In this document: piece by piece, positions 50,760 to 60,200 of the stretch | Position numbering within the stretch: position 1 is the first letter of the stretch | How the letters are laid out: every line of letters starts with the position of its first letter | From: Candidatus Zixiibacteriota bacterium | GTDB lineage: Bacteria; Zixibacteria; MSB-5A5; GN15; FEB-12 | Assembly (NCBI GenBank): GCA_035380245.1 | Contig: DAOSXA010000003.1 | Coordinates: 496,001-560,000 of the forward strand | Length of the DNA stretch: 64,000 bases | Reading direction: 5' to 3' | Position numbers and translations under genes: made by a program | The notes under the pieces: model-generated | The model's input: the letters and a program-made list of their open reading frames with translations, nothing else | The model's database searches: none | Told to the model about the DNA's origin: nothing

Positions 50760-51725
50760 TTGGCCTTTAGCAAAGATGCTCTCAAGATTGACGCTGCCCG
50801 GATGTTCGAGGAACTCAGTCGGACGGTAGTCTCACAGATCAGTGATAAGCTTAAAAAAACAGGCGCCGTGATCGGTATTTCGGGGGGAATAGATTCTTCG
50901 GTCTGCGCCGCCCTTTGTGCTCGTGCTCTCGGACCGGAACGAGTCATTGGCATTATGATGCCTGAAAAGGATTCTTCGCCGGAGTCGGCCCAACTGGCCG
51001 GTATGCTGGCCGACAAATTCGGGTTCGAGACCGTGACCGAATGCATCACCGACGGACTCGACGGAATGGGTTGTTATCGACGGCGCGATGAGGCTATCAG
51101 GACGATTTTCCCGGAATACGATTCCTCGTACAAAATGAAAATCATCAATCCGGGAAGCATCACCGATAAGCGGTCTTATAATTTCTTCCAGGTCAGTATC
51201 GAAGATCCCCAGGGCAAGCAACAAGTCAAGCGGATGCCGCTTAAGGCCTATCTTCAGGTTGTGGCTGCTTCCAACCTGAAACAGCGACTGCGTATGACCA
51301 CTCTTTACTACCATGCCGAAAAGCGCAACTGGGCGGTAGTGGGGACAGGTAACAAGGATGAACACGAGCAGGGATTTTTTGTCAAATACGGCGACGGCGG
51401 GGCCGATCTGAAACCGATCGCTCACTTGTTCAAAGTTCAGGTCTATCAGTTGGCCGAATATCTTGGCGTTCCGCAGGAGATTATCGAGCGTCAGCCGACC
51501 ACCGACACTTACAGCGCCGAAGTTACCCAGGAAGAATTTTTCTTCGGGTTGGATTTTTATCACATGGACATGCTCTGGTATGCGATGGAGAACGATATCG
51601 CTCCCTCGGAAGTCGCACCGGTACTCGGCTTGACCGAAGAGCAGGTTGAACGCGGTTATCAGAATATCCAGCGGAAAATTACCGCCACGGAATATCTTCG
51701 CATGCCCCCGCTGGAGGTAGTGTGA
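50760..51725 (+). CDS. nadE: NAD+ synthase-like ATP pyrophosphatase (ammonia type)
   Basis: 321 residues from TTG 50760, with AGGGG eight bases upstream. Earlier in-frame starts lack a ribosome site. The PP-loop GISGGIDSSVCAALCARAL, GTGNKDEHEQGFFVKYGDGG and the C-terminal PTTDTYSAEVTQEEFFFGLD identify NadE. It is longer than the usual roughly 275 residues, with an insertion around KRMPLKAYLQVVAA. It lacks a glutaminase domain. The following asnB gene, 65 bases away, suggests a specialised role, such as amidation of a pathway intermediate, rather than (or besides) NAD synthesis. Confidence 0.85.
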   Translation: MAFSKDALKIDAARMFEELSRTVVSQISDKLKKTGAVIGISGGIDSSVCAALCARALGPERVIGIMMPEKDSSPESAQLAGMLADKFGFETVTECITDGLDGMGCYRRRDEAIRTIFPEYDSSYKMKIINPGSITDKRSYNFFQVSIEDPQGKQQVKRMPLKAYLQVVAASNLKQRLRMTTLYYHAEKRNWAVVGTGNKDEHEQGFFVKYGDGGADLKPIAHLFKVQVYQLAEYLGVPQEIIERQPTTDTYSAEVTQEEFFFGLDFYHMDMLWYAMENDIAPSEVAPVLGLTEEQVERGYQNIQRKITATEYLRMPPLEVV

Positions 51726-51790
51726 GCGGAAATCTTTTTATAATCCACCAGTTTTCCGGCTTTTCATGGAGTAACAGAGGATAGGGAGTC

Positions 51791-53773
51791 ATGTGCGGGA
51801 TTGCCGGCTATTTCCGTCTGGTTGAACCAGGCCCTCCCGATCATGCCTTAATCCAGCGTATGGTTGGGGCGATCCGGCATCGGGGACCGGACGAGTTCGG
51901 TGCTTATTTCAGCGATCGTTGCGGTCTTGGTCAGGCCCGGCTTTCGATTATCGATCTTGCCGGAGGCTCGCAACCGCTTGCCAACGAGGACAACACTCTC
52001 TGGATCACTTTCAACGGTGAGATATTCAACTACCTCGAACTGCGAGGGGAATTAGTCGCGGCCGGGCATCGTTTCCGTACGCAGTCCGATACCGAAGTTA
52101 TCGTTCATGCCTATGAAGAGTGGGGGACCGGGTGTCTCGATCGTTTCAACGGTCAGTTTGCCTTTGTAATCTACGACTCCCGAAAGCAGCAGATTTTTGC
52201 CGCCCGTGACCGGCTTGGCATTCGGCCTCTTTTTTATGCCGACAAGGATGGTGTTTTCTATTTTGCCTCGGAAATCAAATCGATTTTTTGCCGGTCGGCA
52301 TTGACGCGGGAGATCGATCCGATCGGGCTCGATCAAATTTTCACCTGGTGGACCACTGCCCCCCCGCGTACGGCGTTCAAGGGGATAAACGAGTTGGCGG
52401 CCGGGCAGTATCTGACTATCTCCGACGGTAAAATCCGAGTAAGCTCGTATTGGTCACAAAGTTTTCCGACCGAGTTCGATTTTGACCGGTCGCTGTCATC
52501 CTGGGCCGAGGAACTACAGGAGCTTCTGATTGACTCCGTTCGCCTGCGTTTGCGGGCTGATGTCCCTGTCGGAGCATATTTATCGGGCGGGCTGGATTCG
52601 TCCGCTACGACCGCTCTGATCAAACATTTCACCGATACCCCGGTGGAGACATTCTCGATAGCTTTCCACGATCAGGCCTACGATGAATCCGGTTATCAGA
52701 AGCAGATGGCCGAATATCTCGGAACCAGACATCATCAGATTCAATGTGACTACGGTGATATCGCCGCCAACTTCCCCAAAGCGATCTGGCATGCTGAGCG
52801 CCCGATCGTGCGCACGGCTCCGACGCCGTTGTTGATGCTGTCGGCGCTCGTTCGGCAGAACAACTTCAAGGTAGTATTGACCGGTGAAGGCTCCGATGAA
52901 ATGCTCGGCGGTTACGATATTTTCAAGGAAACCATGATCCGTCGCTTTTGGGCGCGAAATCCCGATTCGAGCTGGCGACCGCTGTTGTTGCGCCGGCTCT
53001 ATCCCACACTGCCGTTGTCGCCGGCCAGGGCAAGGTTCTACCTGGAGACCTTCTACAAGAAGGGCTTGACGGATATTAACCGGTACTACTATTCTCATCA
53101 GCAACGGATCAATACCACCCAACGCATCAAGGACCTGTTCTGTGATGAGTTCCGAAATCGGGTGGGGGAATCGCATGCCGTAGATGCGTTCGGGATAGAT
53201 TTACCGGAGGAGTTTCCTGGCTGGCATCATCTTTGTCGAGCCCAATATCTCGAAGCTAGGTCGTTGCTGGCGGGATACCTGCTTTCATCACAGGGAGACC
53301 GGGTATCGGCCGCCCATGCCGTGGAAGGCCGTTATCCGTTTCTTGACCACCGCGTAGCGGAATTCGCCTCGAAAATACCGCCCTGGTATAAACTGATGGG
53401 TCTCAAGGAAAAGATGGTGCTAAAAAAGGCTATGAGCCGCGAATTGCCGCGTGAAATTATCGAGCGGGTGAAGCAACCCTACATGGCGCCGGATTCAAAC
53501 AGCTTTTTCCGGCCGGGTACGCCGGAATATGTTGACACTTTGCTTAGTGCGGAGAAAGTCGCTCAGGCGGGGATTTTTGCCCCTGACGCGGTTGAGATGC
53601 TTCGGGCCAAATGCGTAAAGTTATCGCATGCCCATTTGTCCTTTAAGGACAATATGTCGTTTATCGGGGTGCTTTCGACCCAGCTTCTTTGGAGTCAGTA
53701 CATTGATAATTTTACACCCTCTGATCCTGTCGACCGAAAGGATTACAGGGTATGGTTAGATGAAACTTCGTGA
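51791..53773 (+). CDS. asnB: asparagine synthase (glutamine-hydrolysing) family amidotransferase
   Basis: 660 residues. The N-terminal Ntn glutaminase starts with Cys2 (MCGIAGYFRLVEP) and has RLSIIDLAGG and the NGEIFNYLELR segment. The synthetase domain has the PP-loop YLSGGLDSSATTALIKHF and the GEGSDEMLGGYD motif. It transfers glutamine-derived ammonia to an adenylated carboxyl group. Many paralogues act in polysaccharide or secondary-metabolite clusters rather than making asparagine. The neighbours (NadE-like, ACP, acyltransferase, SGNH hydrolase) favour such a role. The length is slightly above average. Confidence 0.9.
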   Translation: MCGIAGYFRLVEPGPPDHALIQRMVGAIRHRGPDEFGAYFSDRCGLGQARLSIIDLAGGSQPLANEDNTLWITFNGEIFNYLELRGELVAAGHRFRTQSDTEVIVHAYEEWGTGCLDRFNGQFAFVIYDSRKQQIFAARDRLGIRPLFYADKDGVFYFASEIKSIFCRSALTREIDPIGLDQIFTWWTTAPPRTAFKGINELAAGQYLTISDGKIRVSSYWSQSFPTEFDFDRSLSSWAEELQELLIDSVRLRLRADVPVGAYLSGGLDSSATTALIKHFTDTPVETFSIAFHDQAYDESGYQKQMAEYLGTRHHQIQCDYGDIAANFPKAIWHAERPIVRTAPTPLLMLSALVRQNNFKVVLTGEGSDEMLGGYDIFKETMIRRFWARNPDSSWRPLLLRRLYPTLPLSPARARFYLETFYKKGLTDINRYYYSHQQRINTTQRIKDLFCDEFRNRVGESHAVDAFGIDLPEEFPGWHHLCRAQYLEARSLLAGYLLSSQGDRVSAAHAVEGRYPFLDHRVAEFASKIPPWYKLMGLKEKMVLKKAMSRELPREIIERVKQPYMAPDSNSFFRPGTPEYVDTLLSAEKVAQAGIFAPDAVEMLRAKCVKLSHAHLSFKDNMSFIGVLSTQLLWSQYIDNFTPSDPVDRKDYRVWLDETS

Positions 53774-53850
53774 ATGGCTTAAGCGTTATCGTAAAATGAC
53801 TTCGCGGGAGGCTTGACATAACCCGCAAGAGTGCCGATAGATTATACTGA

Positions 53851-53871
53851 CTGTCGTAATATAGCCGACAG
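53851..53871 (+). promoter_or_regulatory. inverted repeat upstream of the acyl-carrier protein gene
   Basis: CTGTCG and CGACAG separated by nine bases form a six-base dyad with partial extension (ACTG / AGT). It lies between asnB and the ACP gene, about 40 bases before the ACP start. A TTGACA (53814-53819) lies upstream but no -10 at proper spacing is convincing. It could be an operator, an internal-promoter element or an mRNA stem. Confidence 0.35.
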
Positions 53872-53908
53872 TAGTGCAGCAGAGACTACCAGATGACCGG
53901 AGGACTTT

Positions 53909-54154
53909 TTGGACATACGCGCTGAACTTAGAGATTTCATTGCCGGAAACTTCATGCTGGGTAAAAACCCGGAAGAGTTAACCGACGATGGATCGTTGCT
54001 GGAACTGGGAATAATCGACTCGACCGGAGTTCTGGAATTGGTTGGATTTCTGGAAGAGCGGTTTGGCATGCAGATCAATGATGAAGAACTCGTGCCGGAC
54101 AATCTCGATTCCATCAGCAACCTTATTAAATTCGTTCAATCCAAGGCCTCCTGA
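53909..54154 (+). CDS. acyl carrier protein
   Basis: 81 residues from TTG 53909, with GGAGG five bases upstream. The phosphopantetheine site is in LGIIDSTGVLELVGFLEE (the Ser of DST). It has the acidic four-helix ACP layout and ends in FVQSKAS. It is not the fatty-acid synthesis ACP by context: no fab genes are near. It lies between asnB and a hexapeptide acyltransferase, so it may carry an acyl or aminoacyl group handled by these enzymes. Confidence 0.85.
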   Translation: MDIRAELRDFIAGNFMLGKNPEELTDDGSLLELGIIDSTGVLELVGFLEERFGMQINDEELVPDNLDSISNLIKFVQSKAS

Positions 54155-54282
54155 CACCTTTGAAACCCGGCTGTGGGTTCGCATCGTTGATCCGGTCCAA
54201 TTTCTGGTTGTGTCTGAACGGTGGAAGCGGTAGTTTCCGGCGTTGAAAGAGAATCTGACATTAGGGACCGTCCTGGACTAAG

Positions 54283-54864
54283 ATGGGAATCATTTGCAAG
54301 AGAATTCTATTGGGGCTGGGAATCCTGGCAACATCACCGCTTATTCTATTATGTTGGCTCGAAACCCTGTTGTGTCGCGGCAAGGGTGAGCGAATCTACA
54401 GCCAATGTAAGGAGCTGGTGGCAACGGTGCCGACCATCGTGGGGCAATACCTTCGGCTCGGGTTTTATTATGTCGTTTGCGAAAGAATCTCACCGGATGT
54501 CAGCTTTCTGCTCGGATCGATGGTTGCTCATAGAGCTACAACCATAGGCGCCCATACGGTTGTCGGGGCGTACTCGATTGTGGGTTGTGCCGATATTGAA
54601 GAAAATGTCTTGATCGGTTCCCGGGTATCTCTTCTGTCAGGTAAATATCAACACGGCACTCCCGAAGAGCGTGCCAACGGCCAGACTACCAACGATACCT
54701 ATCAGAGAATTCATGTCGGTCGTGGTTCCTGGATCGGGGAGCAGGCGGTAGTATTGGCGAATGTCGGCGAGAATTGCACGGTTGGGGCCGGTTCGGTGGT
54801 TTTAAGAGATACGGTCGACAACGCAACGTACATGGGCAATCCGGCTCGCAAAGTCAGTTTATAA
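54283..54864 (+). CDS. membrane-anchored left-handed beta-helix acyltransferase
   Basis: 193 residues. An N-terminal membrane helix (LGLGILATSPLILLCWL) is followed by a cytoplasmic or membrane-facing linker, then hexapeptide repeats (IGAHTVVGAYSIVGCADIEE, VLIGSRVSLLSG, IHVGRGSWIGEQAVVLANVG, CTVGAGSVVLRDTVD) of the LbH acyltransferase fold ending GNPARKVSL. Acceptor and donor are unknown; acetyl-CoA or the adjacent ACP are both possible. The ribosome site is poor. No in-frame start lies upstream before a stop. Confidence 0.85.
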   Translation: MGIICKRILLGLGILATSPLILLCWLETLLCRGKGERIYSQCKELVATVPTIVGQYLRLGFYYVVCERISPDVSFLLGSMVAHRATTIGAHTVVGAYSIVGCADIEENVLIGSRVSLLSGKYQHGTPEERANGQTTNDTYQRIHVGRGSWIGEQAVVLANVGENCTVGAGSVVLRDTVDNATYMGNPARKVSL

Positions 54865-54900
54865 TCTTGATATTGTTAACACCAAAGAACGAGTGAACCG

Positions 54901-55662
54901 ATGTCGAACTTCTGGAAATTAGTTTTACTTGGCTCGATAATTATCAACATCATTGCAGTCTGGGGTTATTTCAGCTATGTAAAATACGGCGGCAATCCCC
55001 TGGGTGAGATCAAGCGTAAGTTAACCGGGCAAACTCATGTCTCGGCGCCGGGAGTTCCTTATGCCGAGGAAAACGCCGCCCTCAAGGAAGCTATCGCCGA
55101 CGGCAGCGCCGTAGCCGACAGGGTAGTTTTCCTGGGTGCTTCCATAACTCAGCGTTGGGATCTAAAAAAATACTTGCCTGAATTCCCGATTATCAATCGA
55201 GGTGTCGGCGGTCAGCTCGTTCCGCAGATTCTGACTCGGTTTAACCGCGACGTTCTCGAACTACAGCCCAAAGCGGTCATTATCAAGTTCTGTAGTATCA
55301 ACATCAGACCGGAGTTGTCGCTGAAGACACTCGAAGACGGCATGACTATGATGTCTGAACTGGCCGAAGCCAGGGGGATCACGCCGATAATCAGCACCAT
55401 CATTCCGGCCGGGAAGCCGGAAGCACATATCGGCGATTTCAGTGTGGTCGATTCTCTGGGAAAGTTTAACGACTGGGCCAGGCAGTATGCGAAGGAAAAG
55501 GGGTATCCATTACTCGATTTTGCCGCTGCGATCGCCGATGAAGACGGCTTCCTGCCGCGTGATTGCTCGGTCGATGCGGTACACCTGAACGATAAAGGAT
55601 ACGAGATCCTCTCGGAGGCGGCCAGACCGGTTCTGCGCCGAGTTCTTGGCTACGAAGAGTAG
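54901..55662 (+). CDS. membrane-anchored SGNH/GDSL-family hydrolase
   Basis: 253 residues. An N-terminal helix (LVLLGSIIINIIAVWGYFSY) is followed by an SGNH domain. The nucleophile Ser is in FLGASITQRW (GAS instead of GDS), the block-II Gly in INRGVGG and the catalytic DxxH in DAVHLND. The block-III Asn is not obvious (KFCSINIRP may hold it). It is probably a periplasmic esterase or acyltransferase, the partner of the preceding acyltransferase. It lies 36 bases after that gene. Terminator downstream at 55739-55769. Confidence 0.8.
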   Translation: MSNFWKLVLLGSIIINIIAVWGYFSYVKYGGNPLGEIKRKLTGQTHVSAPGVPYAEENAALKEAIADGSAVADRVVFLGASITQRWDLKKYLPEFPIINRGVGGQLVPQILTRFNRDVLELQPKAVIIKFCSINIRPELSLKTLEDGMTMMSELAEARGITPIISTIIPAGKPEAHIGDFSVVDSLGKFNDWARQYAKEKGYPLLDFAAAIADEDGFLPRDCSVDAVHLNDKGYEILSEAARPVLRRVLGYEE

Positions 55663-55738
55663 TTTTTTATCGGGAATTACTGTTTTCTGATCTGTCCGCT
55701 ATGCAAACAGGCTAAACGTCTGCCGGCTGAAGGGATAT

Positions 55739-55769
55739 AAAATCCGTTGGATCAATCCGACGGATTTTT
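55739..55769. terminator. bidirectional rho-independent terminator
   Basis: Hairpin AAATCCGT(T)GGAT / ATCC(G)ACGGATTT with one mismatch, flanked by TTTTTC on the plus strand and TTTTAT on the minus strand. The rarA stop codon lies inside it. Confidence 0.85.
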
Positions 55770-57107
55770 CTTTTGATTCATTATCTCATGTCGATAAGAG
55801 CGAAAACGCTCCAGGTACTCAGCAATTTTCTTCTCCCGGCCCAGATCAGTTGGCCGGTAATACTGTCTTCCCTGAAGATTATCCGGCATGTATTCCTGGC
55901 TTGTGATAGCGTCCTGGTAGTCGTGGGCATACTGGTAACCGTCGCCGTACCCTAGTTCTTTCATCAGTGAGGTGGGGGCATTGCGAAGGCTCAACGGCAC
56001 CGGCAAAGAGCCCTTTTCCGAAGCATCCTTCCGAGCTTGTCCGAAGGCGATATAGATCGCATTGGATTTAGGCGCACAGGCCATATAAACGCTGAGTTCA
56101 GCGATAGCCAGTTCACCCTCGGGTGATCCGAGAAAATGGTAAGTATCCCGAGCGTTAAGAGCGAGAGTAAGCGCGTACGGATCGGCCAGCCCGATATCCT
56201 CGGTTGCGAATCGGATCAAGCGCCGCAGGATATACATCGGGTCTTCACCTCCCTCGAGCATTCTCGCCAGCCAGTACAGCGCCGCATCCGGGTCACCGCC
56301 TCGAATCGTTTTATGAAGGGCCGATATGAGGTTGTAATGTTCCTCACCGCTTTTGTCGTAGACGGCCGATCCTTTCTGATGTACTTCGCGTAAAACCTCG
56401 AGGGTCAGTTGTCCTCCGTTTCCAACATAGGCGGCGGTTGCCTCCAGCAGCGAAAGCGCGCGTCGGGCATCGCCGTCTCCGGCTTCTGCGAGGAATGCGA
56501 TCGCATCGTCATCGGCAGTCAAATTCATGGCACCCAGACCGCGATCTTCATCAAGTAACGCCCGGCGCACGAGATCGGCCAGATCCTCGGGTTGCAGTCT
56601 CTGGAGAACGTAGACGCGCATTCGCGACAACAGCGCTGAGTTGACCTCGAATGAGGGATTCTCCGTGGTAGCGCCGATCAATATGATGTCGCCCGATTCG
56701 ACGTAGGGAAGGAAGGCGTCCTGTTGAGCTTTGTTAAAGCGATGGATCTCATCGACAAACACATAGGTCCGTCGACCGGACAGCTTGTAATAGTCGCCGG
56801 CTTTGGAGATCAACTGCTTGACCTCTTTAATCGAGGCTGTCACGGCCGAGAACGGTACGAATTGCCCCCGGGTGGCGTGAGCTATCAAAGTCGCTAGAGT
56901 GGTTTTGCCCGAACCCGGCGGTCCCCAGAAGATCGATGATCCGACTCGATCCTCGTCGATCGACCTTCGCAACGGTGTCCCGGGGCCGACAATTTTCTGT
57001 TGTCCGGCGAATTCGTCGAAATTATGCGGGCGCATCCGGTCCGCCAGGGGCTTGGTTGTGGGTCGTTCCCCGGCGACTGACTCTTCATGTCCGGAAAAGA
57101 AATCCAT
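55752..57107 (-). CDS. rarA: replication-associated recombination ATPase RarA/MgsA
   Basis: 451 residues from the ATG at 57107 (MDFFSGHEES...). The AAA+ Walker A is FWGPPGSGKTTLA, Walker B TYVFVDEIHRFNK, sensor 1 ATTENPSFEVN. The C-terminal part (ALYWLARMLEGGEDPMYILR, DIGLADPYAL) is typical of MgsA/RarA clamp-loader-like proteins, which act at stalled replication forks with SSB. An upstream in-frame ATG (57203) adds cysteine-rich sequence unlike the family. It stands alone between the SGNH hydrolase (convergent) and the large secreted protein (upstream). Confidence 0.93.
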   Translation of the reverse strand: MDFFSGHEESVAGERPTTKPLADRMRPHNFDEFAGQQKIVGPGTPLRRSIDEDRVGSSIFWGPPGSGKTTLATLIAHATRGQFVPFSAVTASIKEVKQLISKAGDYYKLSGRRTYVFVDEIHRFNKAQQDAFLPYVESGDIILIGATTENPSFEVNSALLSRMRVYVLQRLQPEDLADLVRRALLDEDRGLGAMNLTADDDAIAFLAEAGDGDARRALSLLEATAAYVGNGGQLTLEVLREVHQKGSAVYDKSGEEHYNLISALHKTIRGGDPDAALYWLARMLEGGEDPMYILRRLIRFATEDIGLADPYALTLALNARDTYHFLGSPEGELAIAELSVYMACAPKSNAIYIAFGQARKDASEKGSLPVPLSLRNAPTSLMKELGYGDGYQYAHDYQDAITSQEYMPDNLQGRQYYRPTDLGREKKIAEYLERFRSYRHEIMNQKKNPSD

Positions 57108-57243
57108 TGCCCCATAATAGCTAATCGAAACGTCTCCGACAATCACAATCAGACCGCCGCTGAAGCACGAAAAAGCGGGTGCCGCACATACGACACCCGC
57201 CAATAATCTTCTATAACGATATTATATGATCAGGACGAGAGGG

Positions 57244-60200
57244 TCAGGGCTTAACGACTATTTTGCCCTCGTAATCGGTGCCGACAATGGTCCAAAGGTA
57301 AACGCCGCTGGCGACCTTGTGACCGGATTGGTTGGTGCCGTCCCAAACCCATTCACCGGTCAACCCATTGCGATGCTCGACTGTCTCGCCGGACAGGGCG
57401 GTAGTAATAAGAAGTTCGACCGGCTCGGCCGGAAGATGGAAAGTCAGGACTTCGCCCTGGGCAAAATGCACCGGAATCGGTGAGGCGAATATGACATCGG
57501 TAATCGTAAATGTTGCCAGCGGACCGTAAGCCATTTCATCCGCTTTTGCCCGCCAGTAATAAAGCTGCTGGGCTTCGAGACGCTCGGGGACCTGCCACTC
57601 GGTAACATCGCCGAGTTGCTCCGGCACCGCCTCCGAGGAAATGACCGGTGTAACGAACGAAGAATCCGTGGAGATATCGAAATAATACAGATTGTCGATT
57701 TCATTCTGGACGTTGTTCACCTTGAGAATCGGCCGGTCCGTGTGAATTACCGCACCGCTGGGCGGGCTCGAAGGACTCGCGGCGTCCTCGTCGACATTAA
57801 CCGACAACGACACGTATTTGAAGTTGGTCTGATTCGAGGGCGGCGACCAGCCGTCTTCATCGTGGGCCAGCACCCGCCAGTAATAGGTGTGGTTGTGCTC
57901 CGGAACAAATGAACAAATGGCGGATGTTCCATCATTGCCTTCAGCGATATTCTCGATCTCTTCCGATACGATTGTCAAAGCGGCGTCATAATATATCCTG
58001 AAGTCGTAGAAAACCGGGTCGCCGTCCGGATCCAGAGAGTTGTCGATTTCAAGCTGGATCGGTTCTCCGGACACGATGGCGCCGTTGGTCGGAAGTCTGT
58101 TCACCGGAGTTCCCGGCGGCTCATCAGGCGGGGCAGTTTCACTGAGGCTGAATCGATACCAATTGGACCAGTCCGAGGCAATGATGCCGTCATGGCAGTT
58201 GGCGCGCCAGACATAATCCAGACCGGTTACCAGAGTCAGTGATACGGTAGTAGATGTCCGCAAAGAACCCTCGGCAACACCGCTGGTGTTCCAGAGCATC
58301 GTAGTGGAATCGGCCGCATATAGTTCGAAGCCATAAGTGAGAGAATTGCCATCCTGATCCGAGCCGTTGTTTACGGTCAGAGTAGGTGATGTAACCGCGG
58401 TGGTTTCTCCATTGGCCGGGCTGTATCCGGTTGGGGGAGAGGGGGGCGTATTACCGCCGACCTCGACATAAAACCAGCGGGGAGAGCTGTAAGCCGAGTA
58501 ATCGATGCCGTCGTAAGCGCGAGCCCGCCAGTAATAAATGGAGTTATTGTCCAGAGCTGTTCCGACTTGCCAGGTCGCCTGGCCATCGGAATCTGTTACT
58601 ACTCCGGATCCGGCCAGCGCCGAGAAGTCGGAGAATTTCGATATCTCGAACTGATAGACGACGTCGGTCCCATCCGGATCGGTCACAGCGTTGACTACGA
58701 GGTTCGGCTGATAAGCGGACAGAGTATCCTCATTAGCCGGAGATACCGGTGTCGGCGCCGGAGGTGCTGAGTTGGGCGTCAGGAACGAAAACGGACCGGC
58801 CCAATTAGAACTGGCCGTACCGTTGCTGCATCGCACTCGCCACCAGAGACAATGTCCGGAAGGAAGGGCTGTCATCGGAGTGTAACACGATGTTTCAGTA
58901 CCTTCACTGGTCGTAACCGGATTGTCGACCGGGGCCGTGAGCGTCAGGTCGTAATAGATCTCATAAGTATATGTGTGTGCATCACTGCAGCCATCGGCCG
59001 GAGTTGAGTTGTTTATACACAACTGCGGATGCAGGGTGCTGACCGCGGATCCATCATTAGGTGAAGATAGGGTCGGGACCGAGGGCGGATTGGCGCAGTC
59101 ATCGGCGGAGGCACGAAATATCCCGCCGCAGCCGTTTTGAAACGATACGCTCGATACCGCCGAACCCCATTCACCGTCAGGACTCAACTGCTGCCAGGGA
59201 CCGTCCAGAAGTGGGATGTCCGGGCTGTGCGAACCGGCAAAAGTCGTTTGCCAGCGACCTGCCGGGCGCATGAGGATCATATAGCGGTAGCCGTCGTCGC
59301 CGTTCCAGGTACGGCGAAAGACCACCCAGTTCTGGCTAACATCGTCCTTACCCTGACCGGCTGTGATCGTGCATTCATCGCATTCAACCGATGCGGCATA
59401 CCAGTCGATGACGTCGTTGTCCCAGGCCGGATCAGCGCCGTCACGCCCGATTCGAACACCGAGGGCACCGATCCAATAACAACTGTCGCCGGGCATACCG
59501 GCGGCGACACATTTACCGTCCGAAGCTCCACCGTCGAGCCAGTTCAGGACACCGAGGCGGGTTTCCGGTACATTGGCAAAACTCACGAAGCTGGTGGCTG
59601 AACGCCAGAGGAAATAAGTCACCAGGCAGTCGTACCAGTACTCACGGAAACTGTATTCGAGAAAACCATGACCGGGATTGAACCAGTTCTCCACACCTTC
59701 ACGGGAGCAATCAACCTGACCGGCATAAATTGAAACCGGATTGTATGATGCGCCGTCCACTGCGGGATTGATCGAGGTGGCCGAATTGTTCGGACCGGGG
59801 TAGAGAAGCTGTTGGTTGTGGTCGTGAGGAGACACCCCGAACTCATACTCACGATGGACCGGTTTTACCAGGCTGCCGTCGAAATATGCCCATTGGAGAC
59901 CGGCGGCATAGTCATCTTCATCGCCGTAAGCCCACGTCAAGGCGTTGATACAGACCTTCAGACCAAGACGATTCTCGAGGCTGTCGCCGAGGATCGCCAT
60001 GTATTTCACCAGCACGGTGTCACGAAAAGCTCGCTGCCAGGCGGAGATGGTCCAGCCGCCGTATTGGGCGTCCGGGCCACCCAGCGCCGCCTCGTAAATA
60101 TGGCGACCCGAGGTACTGGTTGTCACACCACAGGTCTGAGGAACCGACATATTGTCGAACCAGAGTCCGGCAATCTCGTAATTACGTGTACCTGTGTGTT

